This document shows positions 19,660 to 28,179 of a DNA stretch of 64,000 bases, one piece after another; the stretch's first letter is position 1; each line of letters starts with the position of its first letter. Position numbers and translations under genes: made by a program. Origin of the DNA: CAVTPU01 sp963736695 (GTDB taxonomy: Bacteria > Actinomycetota > Actinomycetes > Mycobacteriales > Micromonosporaceae); NCBI GenBank assembly GCA_963736695.1, contig CAVTPU010000004.1, positions 2,790,001 through 2,854,000 on the forward strand, read 5' to 3'. The notes beneath the pieces are model-generated. The model saw only the letters and a program-made list of their open reading frames with translations. It was not told where the DNA came from and ran no database searches.

Positions 19660-21093
19660 ATGGACCCAGCAGGCGACACGTTGGCGCGGGTGGACCCGAG
19701 CCACGAAGACGGTTTCGTTCGAGGGGCCAGCGAGTTCGTCGGTGGCCCCTCGGGGAAGTTCGCCGATCGGCGGCCCACCACTCGGTGGTTCCGCAATGCC
19801 AGCGCGATCGTGTTGACGCTCGCAGTGTTGGTCTTCTGCCTCTCGTGGTTGCAGAAGTCGCGGTGCGCCGATGGGGCATGGGAAAATAACGAGCAATATA
19901 CCCATTTTTGCTATACGGATGTGCTGGCGCTCTACTACGCCGAGCATCTCAGCGAGGGCGCGGTTCCATACTTCCAGTGGCCGGTCGAATATCCCGTGCT
20001 CACCGGCGCGTTCATGGGGGCGATAGGGCTGCCGGTCCACCAGCTCGGGAGGTTGGATCCCAGCCTCAATCAGGGCCAAGTCTTCTACAACCTCAATGTG
20101 GTGGTGCTCTCCGCGTTGGGTGTGGCGGCCGTCGCGGTGGTGCTCGCGCTTCGGCGGCGCAGACCGTGGGATGCGTTGATGTTCGTGCTGGCTCCAGCCC
20201 TGATCGTCACCGCGACGGTCAACTGGGATCTTCTCGCGGTCAGCCTCACGATGTTCTTCCTCTACGCCTGGGCCCGGCGATGGCCGATCGTCGCAGGGAT
20301 GCTGCTCGGCCTCGCCGCCGCAGCGAAGTTCTATCCGCTCTTTATCGCCGGTGCGCTGGTTGTGCTCGCCATCCGAACCCGTCGGTGGAGGGCGACGATG
20401 ACGACCATCGGGTTCGGAGTCGCCACCTGGGTGGCCGTGAACGCCCCGATCTTCATCTTCGCCCGCACCGGATGGAACCGCTTCTGGGAGCTGAGCTCGA
20501 CGCGGCCAATCGACTGGGGCACTTTCTGGTATATCGGTTTTCACCTGCCGAAACCCGGTGAAGACACCGCCGGCCTCGCCTGGTTCCTGTGGCTGGGCGC
20601 CCACATTCCCACCCTCAACGCGGTGACATATCTCCTCTTCGGGCTGGGCTGTCTCGGGGTGCTCGCGCTCACGGTGACAGCGCCCCGCCCACCGCGGCTG
20701 GCTCAACTCGCCTTCGTGATCGTGGCGATATTCCTGCTCACCAGCAAGGTCTGGTCTCAGCAGTTCGTGCTGTGGCTGATCCCGCTCGCCGTGCTTGCTC
20801 GGCCGCGGTGGGGAGCGTTGCTGGTTTGGCAGGTGGCGGAGGTCCTCTATTTTCTGGCCTTCTATGCCCAGATGTTGAATATGTCGAATCGATACGTCAT
20901 TCCCGAGGGGGCATTTGTGCTCGCCGCGAGCCTGCGGTGGCTGACAGTCGCGTTCCTCGTCGTCTTGGTCGTGCGTGACATTCGCCGCCCCGGTCTCGAT
21001 GTGGTACGTCACGCCTACGACGATGACCCCGACGGAGGCGACTTCGGTTGGACGTTCCGCAGGGGTCGTCCGATGCCCATATCAACGGGGTGA
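19660..21093 (+). CDS. Glycosyltransferase family 87 membrane protein
   Basis: 477 aa with about 11 membrane spans and a loop acid region (YFQWPVEYP) typical of polyprenol-phosphate-mannose dependent GT87 enzymes; the M. tuberculosis counterpart by position is Rv0051. It would transfer a mannosyl or related residue outside the membrane to a wall or lipid glycan. ATG 19660 has AGGA eight bases upstream and is preferred to the GTG at 19654. Follows ponA by 68 bases. Acceptor unknown. Confidence 0.8.
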   Translation: MDPAGDTLARVDPSHEDGFVRGASEFVGGPSGKFADRRPTTRWFRNASAIVLTLAVLVFCLSWLQKSRCADGAWENNEQYTHFCYTDVLALYYAEHLSEGAVPYFQWPVEYPVLTGAFMGAIGLPVHQLGRLDPSLNQGQVFYNLNVVVLSALGVAAVAVVLALRRRRPWDALMFVLAPALIVTATVNWDLLAVSLTMFFLYAWARRWPIVAGMLLGLAAAAKFYPLFIAGALVVLAIRTRRWRATMTTIGFGVATWVAVNAPIFIFARTGWNRFWELSSTRPIDWGTFWYIGFHLPKPGEDTAGLAWFLWLGAHIPTLNAVTYLLFGLGCLGVLALTVTAPRPPRLAQLAFVIVAIFLLTSKVWSQQFVLWLIPLAVLARPRWGALLVWQVAEVLYFLAFYAQMLNMSNRYVIPEGAFVLAASLRWLTVAFLVVLVVRDIRRPGLDVVRHAYDDDPDGGDFGWTFRRGRPMPISTG

Positions 21094-21100
21094 GTCGGTG

Positions 21101-21772
21101 ATGTCGAAGAGCGAAGCGGCCACGACCGCCGCAGCGGTTCGGCGCGGGCGGGGAAGGCTGGGCGCGCTGGTTCTGGCCGGTGGTTCCGCGCGGCGCATGG
21201 GCGGAGCGGCGAAGCCACTGTGCCGGGTCGGCGGCGTGACGCTGCTTGGCCGGGTCTTGGCGGCGGTCGCCGCAGCCGACCCGAGAGTCGTCGTCGGTCC
21301 GGGCGATCTGGTCACCGCGTTGCCGAACGGCGTGTCGCTGACCCGTGAAGCGAACCCGGGCTCGGGTCCGGTGGCCGCCGTCGCCGAGGGCGTGAGCTTG
21401 TTGCCCGACGCGGTCGACTGGGTCGCGGTGCTCAGTGCTGACATGCCATTCCTCCCCGCAGGGGTCATCGACGACTTGTGGCAGACAGCGGTGCGCGAGG
21501 CGGCAGACGGCGCGGTCGTCGTCGATCCGAACCATGGCCCGCAGTGGCTCTGCGGGGTCTGGAGCCGTGACCGTTTGCGGGCTCGGATCGAGGCGATCGC
21601 CGATCCGACGAACCGGAGCCTGCGCGAGTTTTTTGGGGACCTGGCCTTTGTCGCCTACCTGCCCGCCGATTCGGGTCCGGGTGGAGTTCCGGTGTGGTTC
21701 GACTGCGATAGCGACGACGACCTGCGTCATGCCGAGGATGCCCTGCGCGGACACATCTCGGCCCAGCCGTAG
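21101..21772 (+). CDS. mobA: Molybdenum cofactor guanylyltransferase (MobA-like)
   Basis: 223 aa Rossmann-like nucleotidyltransferase. The signature LAGGSARRMGGAAK (GTP binding), SADMPFL (metal-binding aspartate) and the C-terminal DCDSDDDL are those of MobA, which attaches GMP to molybdopterin. The first 20 residues form a basic extension. Starts eight bases past the GT87 stop; GTG 21098 is an equal alternative. Other cofactor genes lie 11-24 kb away. Closely related NTP transferases exist, so the exact substrate is inferred. Confidence 0.8.
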   Translation: MSKSEAATTAAAVRRGRGRLGALVLAGGSARRMGGAAKPLCRVGGVTLLGRVLAAVAAADPRVVVGPGDLVTALPNGVSLTREANPGSGPVAAVAEGVSLLPDAVDWVAVLSADMPFLPAGVIDDLWQTAVREAADGAVVVDPNHGPQWLCGVWSRDRLRARIEAIADPTNRSLREFFGDLAFVAYLPADSGPGGVPVWFDCDSDDDLRHAEDALRGHISAQP

Positions 21773-21806
21773 TCGACTGATCAGGACCCTCGCCGGGCGC
21801 CATGAC

Positions 21807-22454
21807 TTAGGCGGAGGCTGCCGGCCGGTTGAGGTCGCTGGGGCTGAGCGCCCGAAACACCATCGCCGCCGCAGCTCCACCGGCGAGGGTCGCGACGAGA
21901 TAGATCCACAGCATTGACCATCCCGCCATGCCTCCAATGACCAACGCCAGACCGACCGCTGGGTTGAAGGCTCCTCCGGAGACCGGTCCGACCGCGATCG
22001 CCCCACCAAGCACAGTGAAGCCGATTGCGAGTCCATAGAACGAATTGTTCGGATAGTCCTTGCTGGTGGCGACGTTGAGAACCACATAGGCCAGGGCAAA
22101 GGTCATCACCAGCTCCGCCACGAAGGCCGCCGCGACATCCCGCCCGCCGACGGCGAAGACCTCGGGCGTGACGTCGATGACAAACCGGCTGAGCCCGATC
22201 GCGATGAGCCCGCCGATCACCTGCGCCGCGATGTAGGGGCCGAGATCGCTCAGCGGCAACGAGCCTCGAAGGAAGGCGGCAAGGCTGACCGCCGGATTGT
22301 AGTGCCCACCGGAGATATGCGCGCCAGCGAAGACCATCGTCATGAGTATGGCGCCGATGGCGAATGGCGCGAAGGTGGCGTTCGCGAGGACGGAACAGCC
22401 CACCGTGAAGACCAGAAAGAACGTGCCGATGAACTCAGTGATATATCTGCGCAT
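21807..22454 (-). CDS. Aquaporin / MIP family channel with atypical filter
   Basis: 215 aa, six spans and both Asn-Pro-Ala boxes (HYNPAVSL and AFNPAVGL). The arginine that normally follows the second NPA in the aromatic/arginine filter is valine, so the pore should pass something other than, or besides, water; permeant unknown. ATG 22454 is preceded by GAGGAG at ten bases; a TTG at 22463 is also in frame. It is convergent with mobA and divergent from the next membrane gene. Confidence 0.85.
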   Translation of the reverse strand: MRRYITEFIGTFFLVFTVGCSVLANATFAPFAIGAILMTMVFAGAHISGGHYNPAVSLAAFLRGSLPLSDLGPYIAAQVIGGLIAIGLSRFVIDVTPEVFAVGGRDVAAAFVAELVMTFALAYVVLNVATSKDYPNNSFYGLAIGFTVLGGAIAVGPVSGGAFNPAVGLALVIGGMAGWSMLWIYLVATLAGGAAAAMVFRALSPSDLNRPAASA

Positions 22455-22570
22455 CTCGCCCAAGCTCCTCGCGGTGTGTCTGTGATCTCCTCCGGCGAAT
22501 CGTAAGCTTCACGGCCGCCGGCCGTGTCATCTGAGGCGATTTCCGCAGGCCGATGTCGCCAACGCGAAAG

Positions 22571-22579
22571 TTATCCACA
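22571..22579 (+). promoter_or_regulatory. Single DnaA box (TTATCCACA)
   Basis: An exact consensus DnaA box in the 176-bp space between the divergent aquaporin and membrane-protein genes. Confidence 0.55.
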
Positions 22580-22630
22580 GGATCCGGGGCGGGCCGCCAC
22601 GCTGATCAGCACACTGGCAGACTGGCCCAC

Positions 22631-24004
22631 ATGCGGACGCGTGCCGGGCGACTCGTCACCGCGGCAGACCGGGCCGCAGGCGGATTCGCCCTCGACCTCG
22701 GGCTTTATGCCCTGTCCGCGCTCTTCGCCGCGCTCACCGCAGCCACCACCACCCTGTCCGCGCATCGAGCGTGGGGCGGCATAGCGGTCGTGGGATATGG
22801 GCTCGCCGCCGTCACAGTGATTGCCCAGTCGTTGGCGGGTGGCCGATGGGCCAGCCCATCGGCCCGGCTCGGCCTCGCGGGCATCACCTGGGTGACGACC
22901 GCCGTCACCCCGCTCGTCGTGCTGGCGATGAGCCGCGCCGCAGGCGCTGTGGGGAAAGCCCAGGAGGAGGTGCCTGTGGTGGAGGACGCCGCATGGCGTC
23001 TTCTCCACGCCGGCACTCCATATCTCGACCGAGCGACCATTGCGGGTCTGCCCGCCAGTGACCGGCTGCTCGGCTATGTGCCCTATCAGCCCGGCATGGC
23101 GCTGTTTGGCATTCCGCGGGCGGTCTTTGGCGATGCGGTGTGGACTGACGCTCGGGTGTGGTTCGGGGTGACGACGGCCGCTGCGGTGATCGCGGGGCTC
23201 GTCATGCTCCGACGAATTGGGGCCGCTCCACGCCAGCTGATTCGGGCAGTGCAGGTCATAGCCGTGTTGCCGCTGAGCACCCTTACTCTCGCCACCGGCG
23301 GAGATGATCTTCCAGTGCTCGGGTTGTCACTGCTCGCATTCGTGTTCATGGCTCGGGCGTCCGCCGACCGCAGCCGGTTGTCGGCGACGAGCTCGACGTC
23401 GTCCGTCGCCGCAGTCACCACGGCGGGCGTCGTCATCGGGCTCGCCGCGGCGTTGAAGCTCTTCGCTTGGCCGATCGCCGTGGTGCTTGGCTTTCACGTC
23501 GCCGTCTACGGTCGCCAGGCATTGGTGCGATACGCGGCCGGCGCCGCAGGGATTCCCCTTCTCTCTCTCTTGTCCGCAGTGTTGATCAACCCGGCTGCGG
23601 TGATAGAGAACCTCGTCGCCTTTCCCGCAGGCCGAGGAGTCGTGACGAGCCCCGCGCAGTCGCCGTTACCCGGGCATCTCATCGCCGTCGCGATCCCCGG
23701 TGGACGGGCGATCGTGTCCGTCCTGATCGTCATGGCCGCTGCGGCGATCGTGACGACGATGGTGTGGCGTCCCCCAACGACCGTCGCGGCGGCCATGACG
23801 ATGAGCGGATGGGGATTGTCGGCAGCGATCATGTTGATGCCGACGACGCGGTTCGGTTACATGCTCTATCCCGTCGTGCTTCTCACGTGGGCGGCGGCGC
23901 TGTCGGTGGTGTTGCGGCCGGTGGCGTCTCAGGATTCGACCGCGCGGCCGGATCCTGTCATTCGACAACGGTCCGCTCCGAGGATGCATGCCTCCGCGTC
24001 GTGA
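22631..24004 (+). CDS. Polytopic membrane protein, GT-C/GT87-like
   Basis: 457 aa with roughly ten membrane spans. Acidic residues after the second span pair (VVEDAAWRLLHAGTPYLD) and the YVPYQPGMALFG segment resemble polyprenyl-phosphate-sugar transferases of the GT-C fold. I cannot place it in a named family with certainty. Start at ATG 22631 is the first with transmembrane protein following; no clear ribosome site. Its end overlaps crcB by 17 bases. Confidence 0.6.
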   Translation: MRTRAGRLVTAADRAAGGFALDLGLYALSALFAALTAATTTLSAHRAWGGIAVVGYGLAAVTVIAQSLAGGRWASPSARLGLAGITWVTTAVTPLVVLAMSRAAGAVGKAQEEVPVVEDAAWRLLHAGTPYLDRATIAGLPASDRLLGYVPYQPGMALFGIPRAVFGDAVWTDARVWFGVTTAAAVIAGLVMLRRIGAAPRQLIRAVQVIAVLPLSTLTLATGGDDLPVLGLSLLAFVFMARASADRSRLSATSSTSSVAAVTTAGVVIGLAAALKLFAWPIAVVLGFHVAVYGRQALVRYAAGAAGIPLLSLLSAVLINPAAVIENLVAFPAGRGVVTSPAQSPLPGHLIAVAIPGGRAIVSVLIVMAAAAIVTTMVWRPPTTVAAAMTMSGWGLSAAIMLMPTTRFGYMLYPVVLLTWAAALSVVLRPVASQDSTARPDPVIRQRSAPRMHASAS

Positions 24005-24410
24005 GTTCGTCGCCAGTGTGGCCGCGATCGCCGTTGGTGGAGCCGCCGGTGCACTCACCCGATTCGAGATTGGCCAGCTGTGGCCGGATGACCAGTTGGC
24101 GGCTGGCGGATTTCCGTGGACGACATTGTGCATCAACGCCTCCGGCTGCCTCGTGCTCGGCGCCCTAGTGGCGATGCTTGACAGACTCACCTCGCCGCAC
24201 CCACTGGTGCGGCCGCTGATCGGCACCGGTTTTCTGGGTGGATTCACTACGTTCTCCACCCAGGCCGCCCAAGCTCAACAGCTCATCGTCGACGGACATG
24301 GGTGGGTGGCATTGCGCTATCTCGCCGCGACGCTGGCTGTCGGGCTGATCGCCATACGTATCGGAATGTTGGCGATAAGATCGATGGGCCTGGAGAGGAA
24401 ACGCCCATGA
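23988..24410 (+). CDS. crcB: Fluoride channel subunit CrcB/Fluc 1
   Basis: 140 aa, four membrane spans. GGAAGALTRFEIG, the INASGCLVLG segment and GFLGGFTTFSTQ are CrcB signatures. Exports fluoride passively; Fluc channels are antiparallel dimers. The Phe box reads TTFSTQ, so the second phenylalanine is Gln here. It is coupled to the DUF190 gene by an ATGA overlap. See the partner at 24742. Confidence 0.9.
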   Translation: MPPRREFVASVAAIAVGGAAGALTRFEIGQLWPDDQLAAGGFPWTTLCINASGCLVLGALVAMLDRLTSPHPLVRPLIGTGFLGGFTTFSTQAAQAQQLIVDGHGWVALRYLAATLAVGLIAIRIGMLAIRSMGLERKRP

Positions 24411-24745
24411 GCACCACCGGACCAGCGCTGCGTCTGACCGTTCACGTCGGTGAGAGCGACACATGGCATGGTCGGCCGCTCTACACCGAGATCGTCCATC
24501 GGGCCCACGCTGCGGGCCTCGCTGGCGCGACAGTTGTCCGCGGGATTGAAGGCTACGGAAAGTCGAGTCATATCCACACGACCCGGCTGCTCAGCCTCTC
24601 GGGGGACCTTCCCGTCATGGTCATCCTTGTCGACTCGGCCGATCGCATTCGGGAGTTTCTCCCCTCGCTCGACGAGCTGGTCACCGAGGGTTTGGTCACG
24701 CTCGACGATGTGACCGTGGTGCGCCAAGTCGGTCGCCGGCCGTGA
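24407..24745 (+). CDS. DUF190 protein of the fluoride operon
   Basis: 112 aa soluble protein of the DUF190 family: the pattern YTEIVHRAHAAGLAGATV, GIEGYGKSSHIHT and the C-terminal DDVTVVR are diagnostic. The fold is PII-like, and the family is regularly found with crcB, so it may sense or regulate in fluoride stress. GAGAGGAAA precedes ATG 24407. Overlaps both neighbours by four bases. Confidence 0.85.
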   Translation: MSTTGPALRLTVHVGESDTWHGRPLYTEIVHRAHAAGLAGATVVRGIEGYGKSSHIHTTRLLSLSGDLPVMVILVDSADRIREFLPSLDELVTEGLVTLDDVTVVRQVGRRP

Positions 24746-25119
24746 CGGTCGTCGGCGTCGTTGTCGGCGGGGCGTTGGGCTCGATCGTGCGATATCTGCT
24801 CGACCTCGGGTTGACTGTGCGCCGCGGATCGATTTTCCCGTGGGGCACGTTCGTCGCGAATCTGGCCGGTTCGATGGTGCTCGGGCTGCTGACAGGAGTT
24901 ACTGTCGGCGCACCGGAGTTGCCTCGTTGGATTGGGCCGCTCGTCGGCGCGGGTTTTTGTGGAGCTCTCACGACCTATTCCACGTTTGGTCTGGAAACCG
25001 TTCGGCTCGCCGAGACGGGGGCGTGGCGCTATGCGGTGGTCAACGCTGCGGCGACAGTGATCGCGGGACTCGCCGCAGTGACGCTCGGCGTGATGGTCGG
25101 GGAGACCCTAACCGGCTGA
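24742..25119 (+). CDS. crcB: Fluoride channel subunit CrcB/Fluc 2
   Basis: 125 aa, four spans. GGALGSIVRY, FVANLAGSMVLG and GFCGALTTYSTFG mark it as CrcB. The Phe box is TTYSTF: the first Phe is Tyr, the second is kept, the reverse of subunit 1. GTG 24742 overlaps the DUF190 stop. The pair probably forms a heterodimer with fixed opposite orientation. Confidence 0.9.
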   Translation: MTVVGVVVGGALGSIVRYLLDLGLTVRRGSIFPWGTFVANLAGSMVLGLLTGVTVGAPELPRWIGPLVGAGFCGALTTYSTFGLETVRLAETGAWRYAVVNAAATVIAGLAAVTLGVMVGETLTG

Positions 25120-25184
25120 ACGACTGGGCTCCCATCGGTCAGTCGCCTTCTGCCGGGCAGTGGTCGGTGGCGCGGGAGCGGCAG

Positions 25185-26618
25185 TCAGCCGATCGCCATG
25201 TCGACGAACCGGGAATAATGCAATTGTGCGGCGACGGTCACCGTGTCGGTTGGGCCATTTCGGTGTTTAGCAACGATAAAGTCTGCTTCCCCCGCGCGGG
25301 GCGACTCCTTGTCGTAGTAGTCGTCGCGGTGCAGCAGGATCACGACGTCAGCGTCTTGCTCGATTGAGCCGGACTCGCGCAGGTCGGACAGCTGTGGTCG
25401 TTTGTCGGTGCGCTGTTCGGGACCGCGGTTGAGCTGGCTGACCGCGATGACCGGACACTCGATCTCCTTGGCGAGCAGCTTGAGCCCACGCGACAGTTCG
25501 GCCACCTCCTGCTGGCGACTCTCCACCCGCTTGGGCGAGGACATCAGTTGGAGATAGTCGACGACGACGAGTTTGAGGTCGTGGCGCTGCTTGAGCCGCC
25601 GAGACTTCGCGCGAATCTCCATCAGATTCATGTTCGGGGTGTCGTCGACAAAGATGGGCGCTTCGCTGATCTCGCCCATGCGTCGGGCCAGTCTGGTCCA
25701 GTCGTCATCGGAGAGCGCGCCCGAGCGCAGCACGTGCAGGGGAACCCTGGCCTCCGCGGAGAGCATGCGAGTAACAATCTCGATCTTGCTCATCTCCAGT
25801 GAGAAGATCGCGCTCGCGAGGTTGTGCCGCACGGAGGCCGACCGGGCAAAATCCATCGCGGCCGTTGACTTTCCCAGACCGGGCCGCCCAGCAACGATGA
25901 TCAACTGGCCGGGATGAAGGCCGTTGAGCAGTCGGTCGAGGTCGCCGAAGCCCGTCGGGACGCCGACCATCATGCCATCGCGGGAACCGACCGCCTCGAT
26001 CTCGTCGAGTGCCGGCTGCAGAAGGTCGGCGAGAATCGCGAAGTCTTCGTTGACGCGCCGTTCGGTGACGTCATAGACCGCCTGCTGAGCAAGGTCGACA
26101 ACGTCGTCGACGTCGCGGCCCTGACCGCCTGCCGCGCCATATCCCATCTGCACGATCCGCGTGCCGGCCTCGACCAATCGCCGCAGGACAGCGCGCTCGC
26201 TGACAATCCGGGCGTAGTAGGCGGCGTTCGCAGCGGTGGGAACGGACGAGATCAGGGTGTGAAGATAGGGTGCGCCACCCACCCGCGGCAGACTGCCGGA
26301 GCCGGCGAGAGCAGCAGCGACGGTGATCGGGTCTGCGGGCTCGCCGCGACCATATAGATCGAGAATGGCGTCGAAGATGGTCGCGTGGGTTGGGCGATAG
26401 AAGTCGCCCGTGCGAAGGATCTCGACGACATCCGCGATTGCGTCCTTCGACAGCAGCATGCCGCCGAGCACACATTGTTCGGCGGCGACATCTTGTGGCG
26501 GAGTCCGGTCGAAACCGGGCTCCCCGAATCGCTCGGTGGGCGCGTTGGCGTCACTGTGAGCCGATCCTGGTGCTCGTACATCGTCGGTGATCGACACTGC
26601 CCGTACCCCCACGGTCAT
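25185..26618 (-). CDS. dnaB: Replicative DNA helicase DnaB
   Basis: 477 aa hexameric helicase that unwinds DNA at the fork. The N-terminal primase-interacting domain (PPQDVAAEQCVLGGMLLS) is followed by a RecA-like motor with Walker A GRPGLGKS, Walker B VVVDYLQLM and the arginine-finger region near the end. No intein interrupts it, unlike mycobacterial dnaB. Start set at ATG 26618; a GTG at 26597 is possible and neither has a good ribosome site. It is transcribed from a promoter about 120 bp upstream, next to a DnaA-box cluster. Confidence 0.95.
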   Translation of the reverse strand: MTVGVRAVSITDDVRAPGSAHSDANAPTERFGEPGFDRTPPQDVAAEQCVLGGMLLSKDAIADVVEILRTGDFYRPTHATIFDAILDLYGRGEPADPITVAAALAGSGSLPRVGGAPYLHTLISSVPTAANAAYYARIVSERAVLRRLVEAGTRIVQMGYGAAGGQGRDVDDVVDLAQQAVYDVTERRVNEDFAILADLLQPALDEIEAVGSRDGMMVGVPTGFGDLDRLLNGLHPGQLIIVAGRPGLGKSTAAMDFARSASVRHNLASAIFSLEMSKIEIVTRMLSAEARVPLHVLRSGALSDDDWTRLARRMGEISEAPIFVDDTPNMNLMEIRAKSRRLKQRHDLKLVVVDYLQLMSSPKRVESRQQEVAELSRGLKLLAKEIECPVIAVSQLNRGPEQRTDKRPQLSDLRESGSIEQDADVVILLHRDDYYDKESPRAGEADFIVAKHRNGPTDTVTVAAQLHYSRFVDMAIG

Positions 26619-26744
26619 GGTCGCCAGGCGTCGGGAACGCCCATGCGGGTAAACCACCGGCCCCAGCCCCCACCTGGGAGGACATGGCGTGGCCTGGCGC
26701 CACCTTCCACCCTCCACGACCGGTGCGTAACCCCCGGAGAAACG

Positions 26745-26773
26745 ACGTTAGGTAAGCGCGCCGCTGGTTGCAA
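26745..26773 (-). promoter_or_regulatory. Promoter of dnaB (TTGCAA - 17 bp - TAACGT)
   Basis: On the minus strand a -35 TTGCAA (26768-26773) and a -10 TAACGT (26745-26750) are spaced by exactly 17 bp. Transcription would begin near 26738 and give a leader of about 120 nt. The DnaA boxes start 7 bp upstream of the -35 element. Confidence 0.6.
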
Positions 26774-26780
26774 ACGGGCC

Positions 26781-26920
26781 TGTGGATAAGCCTCGGGACA
26801 ACCTGTGGATAGGTGCCAATTTGCTGTGGATAAACCTGTGGATAGTTTGGTGATCGTGTGGACAAGCGTCACGCGCACCCGTGTTGACCTCTATGTATAC
26901 CGTCCACAGCCTGTGGACAG
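26781..26920. promoter_or_regulatory. Cluster of DnaA boxes upstream of dnaB
   Basis: Within 140 bp are TGTGGATAA (26781 and 26825, exact complements of TTATCCACA), TGTGGATAG (26804 and 26837), TGTGGACAA (26857) and TGTGGACAG (26912). All face the same way, with start spacings of 23, 21, 12, 20 and 55 bp, near whole helical turns for most. Known uses of such clusters are origins, titration sites such as datA, and DnaA-controlled promoters. The classical origin between dnaA and dnaN is outside this window. Confidence 0.8.
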
Positions 26921-26997
26921 AGAAACATTGTCGGCGTGTCGGGATAGCTCGTCACCAACGCGCCAACTCTGCCGGTTTGGCCGATGGTGGCGTGCCG

Positions 26998-27651
26998 ATG
27001 AAACGGGCGAAGCTGCGGCACGTGGAGTCACCCAGACAGGAGCAGCCGAGCTCGTGGGTTGATCCGATCGCCGAACCCTCCGAATCGATCGGCGCAGACA
27101 GATGGATTGAAGACCCCAGCAACGCGTGGGGAGTGGCGGCTCGGTCCGCACCGCCGCGGCCCAAGCCGGGTGCGGTCAGCGGTAGTGAATCGCCGGTCAG
27201 TCCGTCCGGCGGTGTGGCCGGATCAGCCCCGCCATCCGCCGAGACCCGCCCGGAACGGAGGCCCGAACCACCCAGTCATGACGCTGCGGCGACGGCGGTG
27301 CTCGATCTGCGGACCCTGCGCCGCGCTCCGAACCGGCGGGCCATCGTGACGGAGGCGCCATCAAACGAGATGCCGTATCCGCCGGTGCTCGGTTTCACCG
27401 GCATCTGGTATGCCATCCCAGGCCTGCTTTACATGATCTGGCTTACCACCCTCGACTCCGAGCGGCAGACCTATGAGTGGCGCGCGTTGATCGCGAATCT
27501 TCCGTGGCTGCTCGCGGCCGTCGCCAGTTCCCTGCTCACCGCAGTGCTGCTACGCCGAGTGGTTATCGGCTGGCGGGCGCTGACCATCAGTTTCGCGGCG
27601 GCGGTGATCGGGTCTGGACTGACGACCATGGTGCACAGTTTGTCCGCGTGA
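26998..27651 (+). CDS. Membrane protein with long Pro-rich N-terminus
   Basis: 217 aa, family not recognised. Residues 1-125 are hydrophilic, rich in Pro, Ser and charged residues and probably disordered; three membrane spans fill the C-terminal half (about 130-151, 163-186 and 194-215). ATG 26998 is taken because the sequence upstream lies in the DnaA-box region; the longer frame reaches 26881. It lies between dnaB and rplI, pointing toward rplI, and ends at a strong shared terminator. Confidence 0.6.
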   Translation: MKRAKLRHVESPRQEQPSSWVDPIAEPSESIGADRWIEDPSNAWGVAARSAPPRPKPGAVSGSESPVSPSGGVAGSAPPSAETRPERRPEPPSHDAAATAVLDLRTLRRAPNRRAIVTEAPSNEMPYPPVLGFTGIWYAIPGLLYMIWLTTLDSERQTYEWRALIANLPWLLAAVASSLLTAVLLRRVVIGWRALTISFAAAVIGSGLTTMVHSLSA

Positions 27652-27671
27652 CGGTTGTCTGCGTGACGAGA

Positions 27672-27715
27672 AAACAGATGTGGACGCTACCCTCGGGTAG
27701 CGTCCACATCTGTTT
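27672..27715. terminator. Bidirectional terminator between the membrane gene and rplI
   Basis: Perfect 21-bp inverted repeat (27672-27692 and 27695-27715) with a tiny loop and AAA/TTT at its outer ends. It lies 20 bp past the plus-strand gene and 13 bp past the rplI stop, serving both. Confidence 0.9.
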
Positions 27716-27728
27716 GTTGTGGCGTCGC

Positions 27729-28179
27729 CTATTTCGCCGCGACCACGGTCAGCGCGAAGGTGGCGGTGACATCGGTGTGCAACCGCACCTGCACCTGATA
27801 TTGCCCGGTGGTCTTGATGTGGCTCGGCAGCGTGATGCGCCGACGGTCCAGGTCGGGGCCGCCGGAGGACTTGACAGCCTGCGCGACTTCGGCCGGTGTC
27901 ACCGAACCGAAGAGTCGGCCGCCGCTGCCGGCACGCGCGGGAAGCGCGACCTTGAGCCCCTCAAGCTGGGCCTTGATTTCGCGGGCGTGGCCGAGATCGC
28001 GGATCTCCCGAGCGGAGCGAGCCCGCTTGATCGAGGTGACCTGCTTCTCGCCACCCTTGCGTCCACGCGATCGCGAACCCCTGCGGGAGAAGGTAGTTGC
28101 GGCCGAAGCCGTCCTTGACCTCCACCACGTCTCCAGGGGTGCCGACGCCGGCGACCTCCTGAGTCAGGATGATCTTCAT
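27729..28179 (-). CDS. rplI: Ribosomal protein bL9, with an apparent single-base insertion
   Basis: The N-terminal part (MKIILTQEVAGVGTPGDVVEVKDG begins the protein; NYLLPQGFAIAWT follows) and the C-terminal part (EKQVTSIKRARSAREIRD on to TVVAAK) are both clearly bL9, but in different frames. Length is 451 nt, 3n+1. Removing one base from the GGG (minus strand) at 28053-28055 gives an unbroken 149-aa bL9. Sequence error is the likely cause. ATG 28179 overlaps the rpsR stop as ATGA. Binds 23S rRNA in the large subunit near the L1 stalk. Confidence 0.9.

Noticed and set aside
19651..21012. 453-codon minus-strand frame over the GT87 gene
   Set aside because: Gln/His/Arg-rich shadow of a membrane protein gene on the other strand.
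23900..23987. Fluoride riboswitch before crcB
   Set aside because: The region is coding for the preceding membrane protein and shows none of the riboswitch core.
25121..25145. CGACTG/CAGTCG inverted repeat between crcB and dnaB
   Set aside because: Only six pairs with a 13-base loop; too weak to call a terminator.
25185..26618. Intein in dnaB
   Set aside because: Looked for because mycobacterial dnaB often has one; the helicase motifs run on without interruption.
26781..26920. Main chromosomal origin
   Set aside because: The boxes are real, but no dnaA or dnaN flank them and fewer than in typical actinobacterial oriC; kept as a regulatory or accessory cluster.
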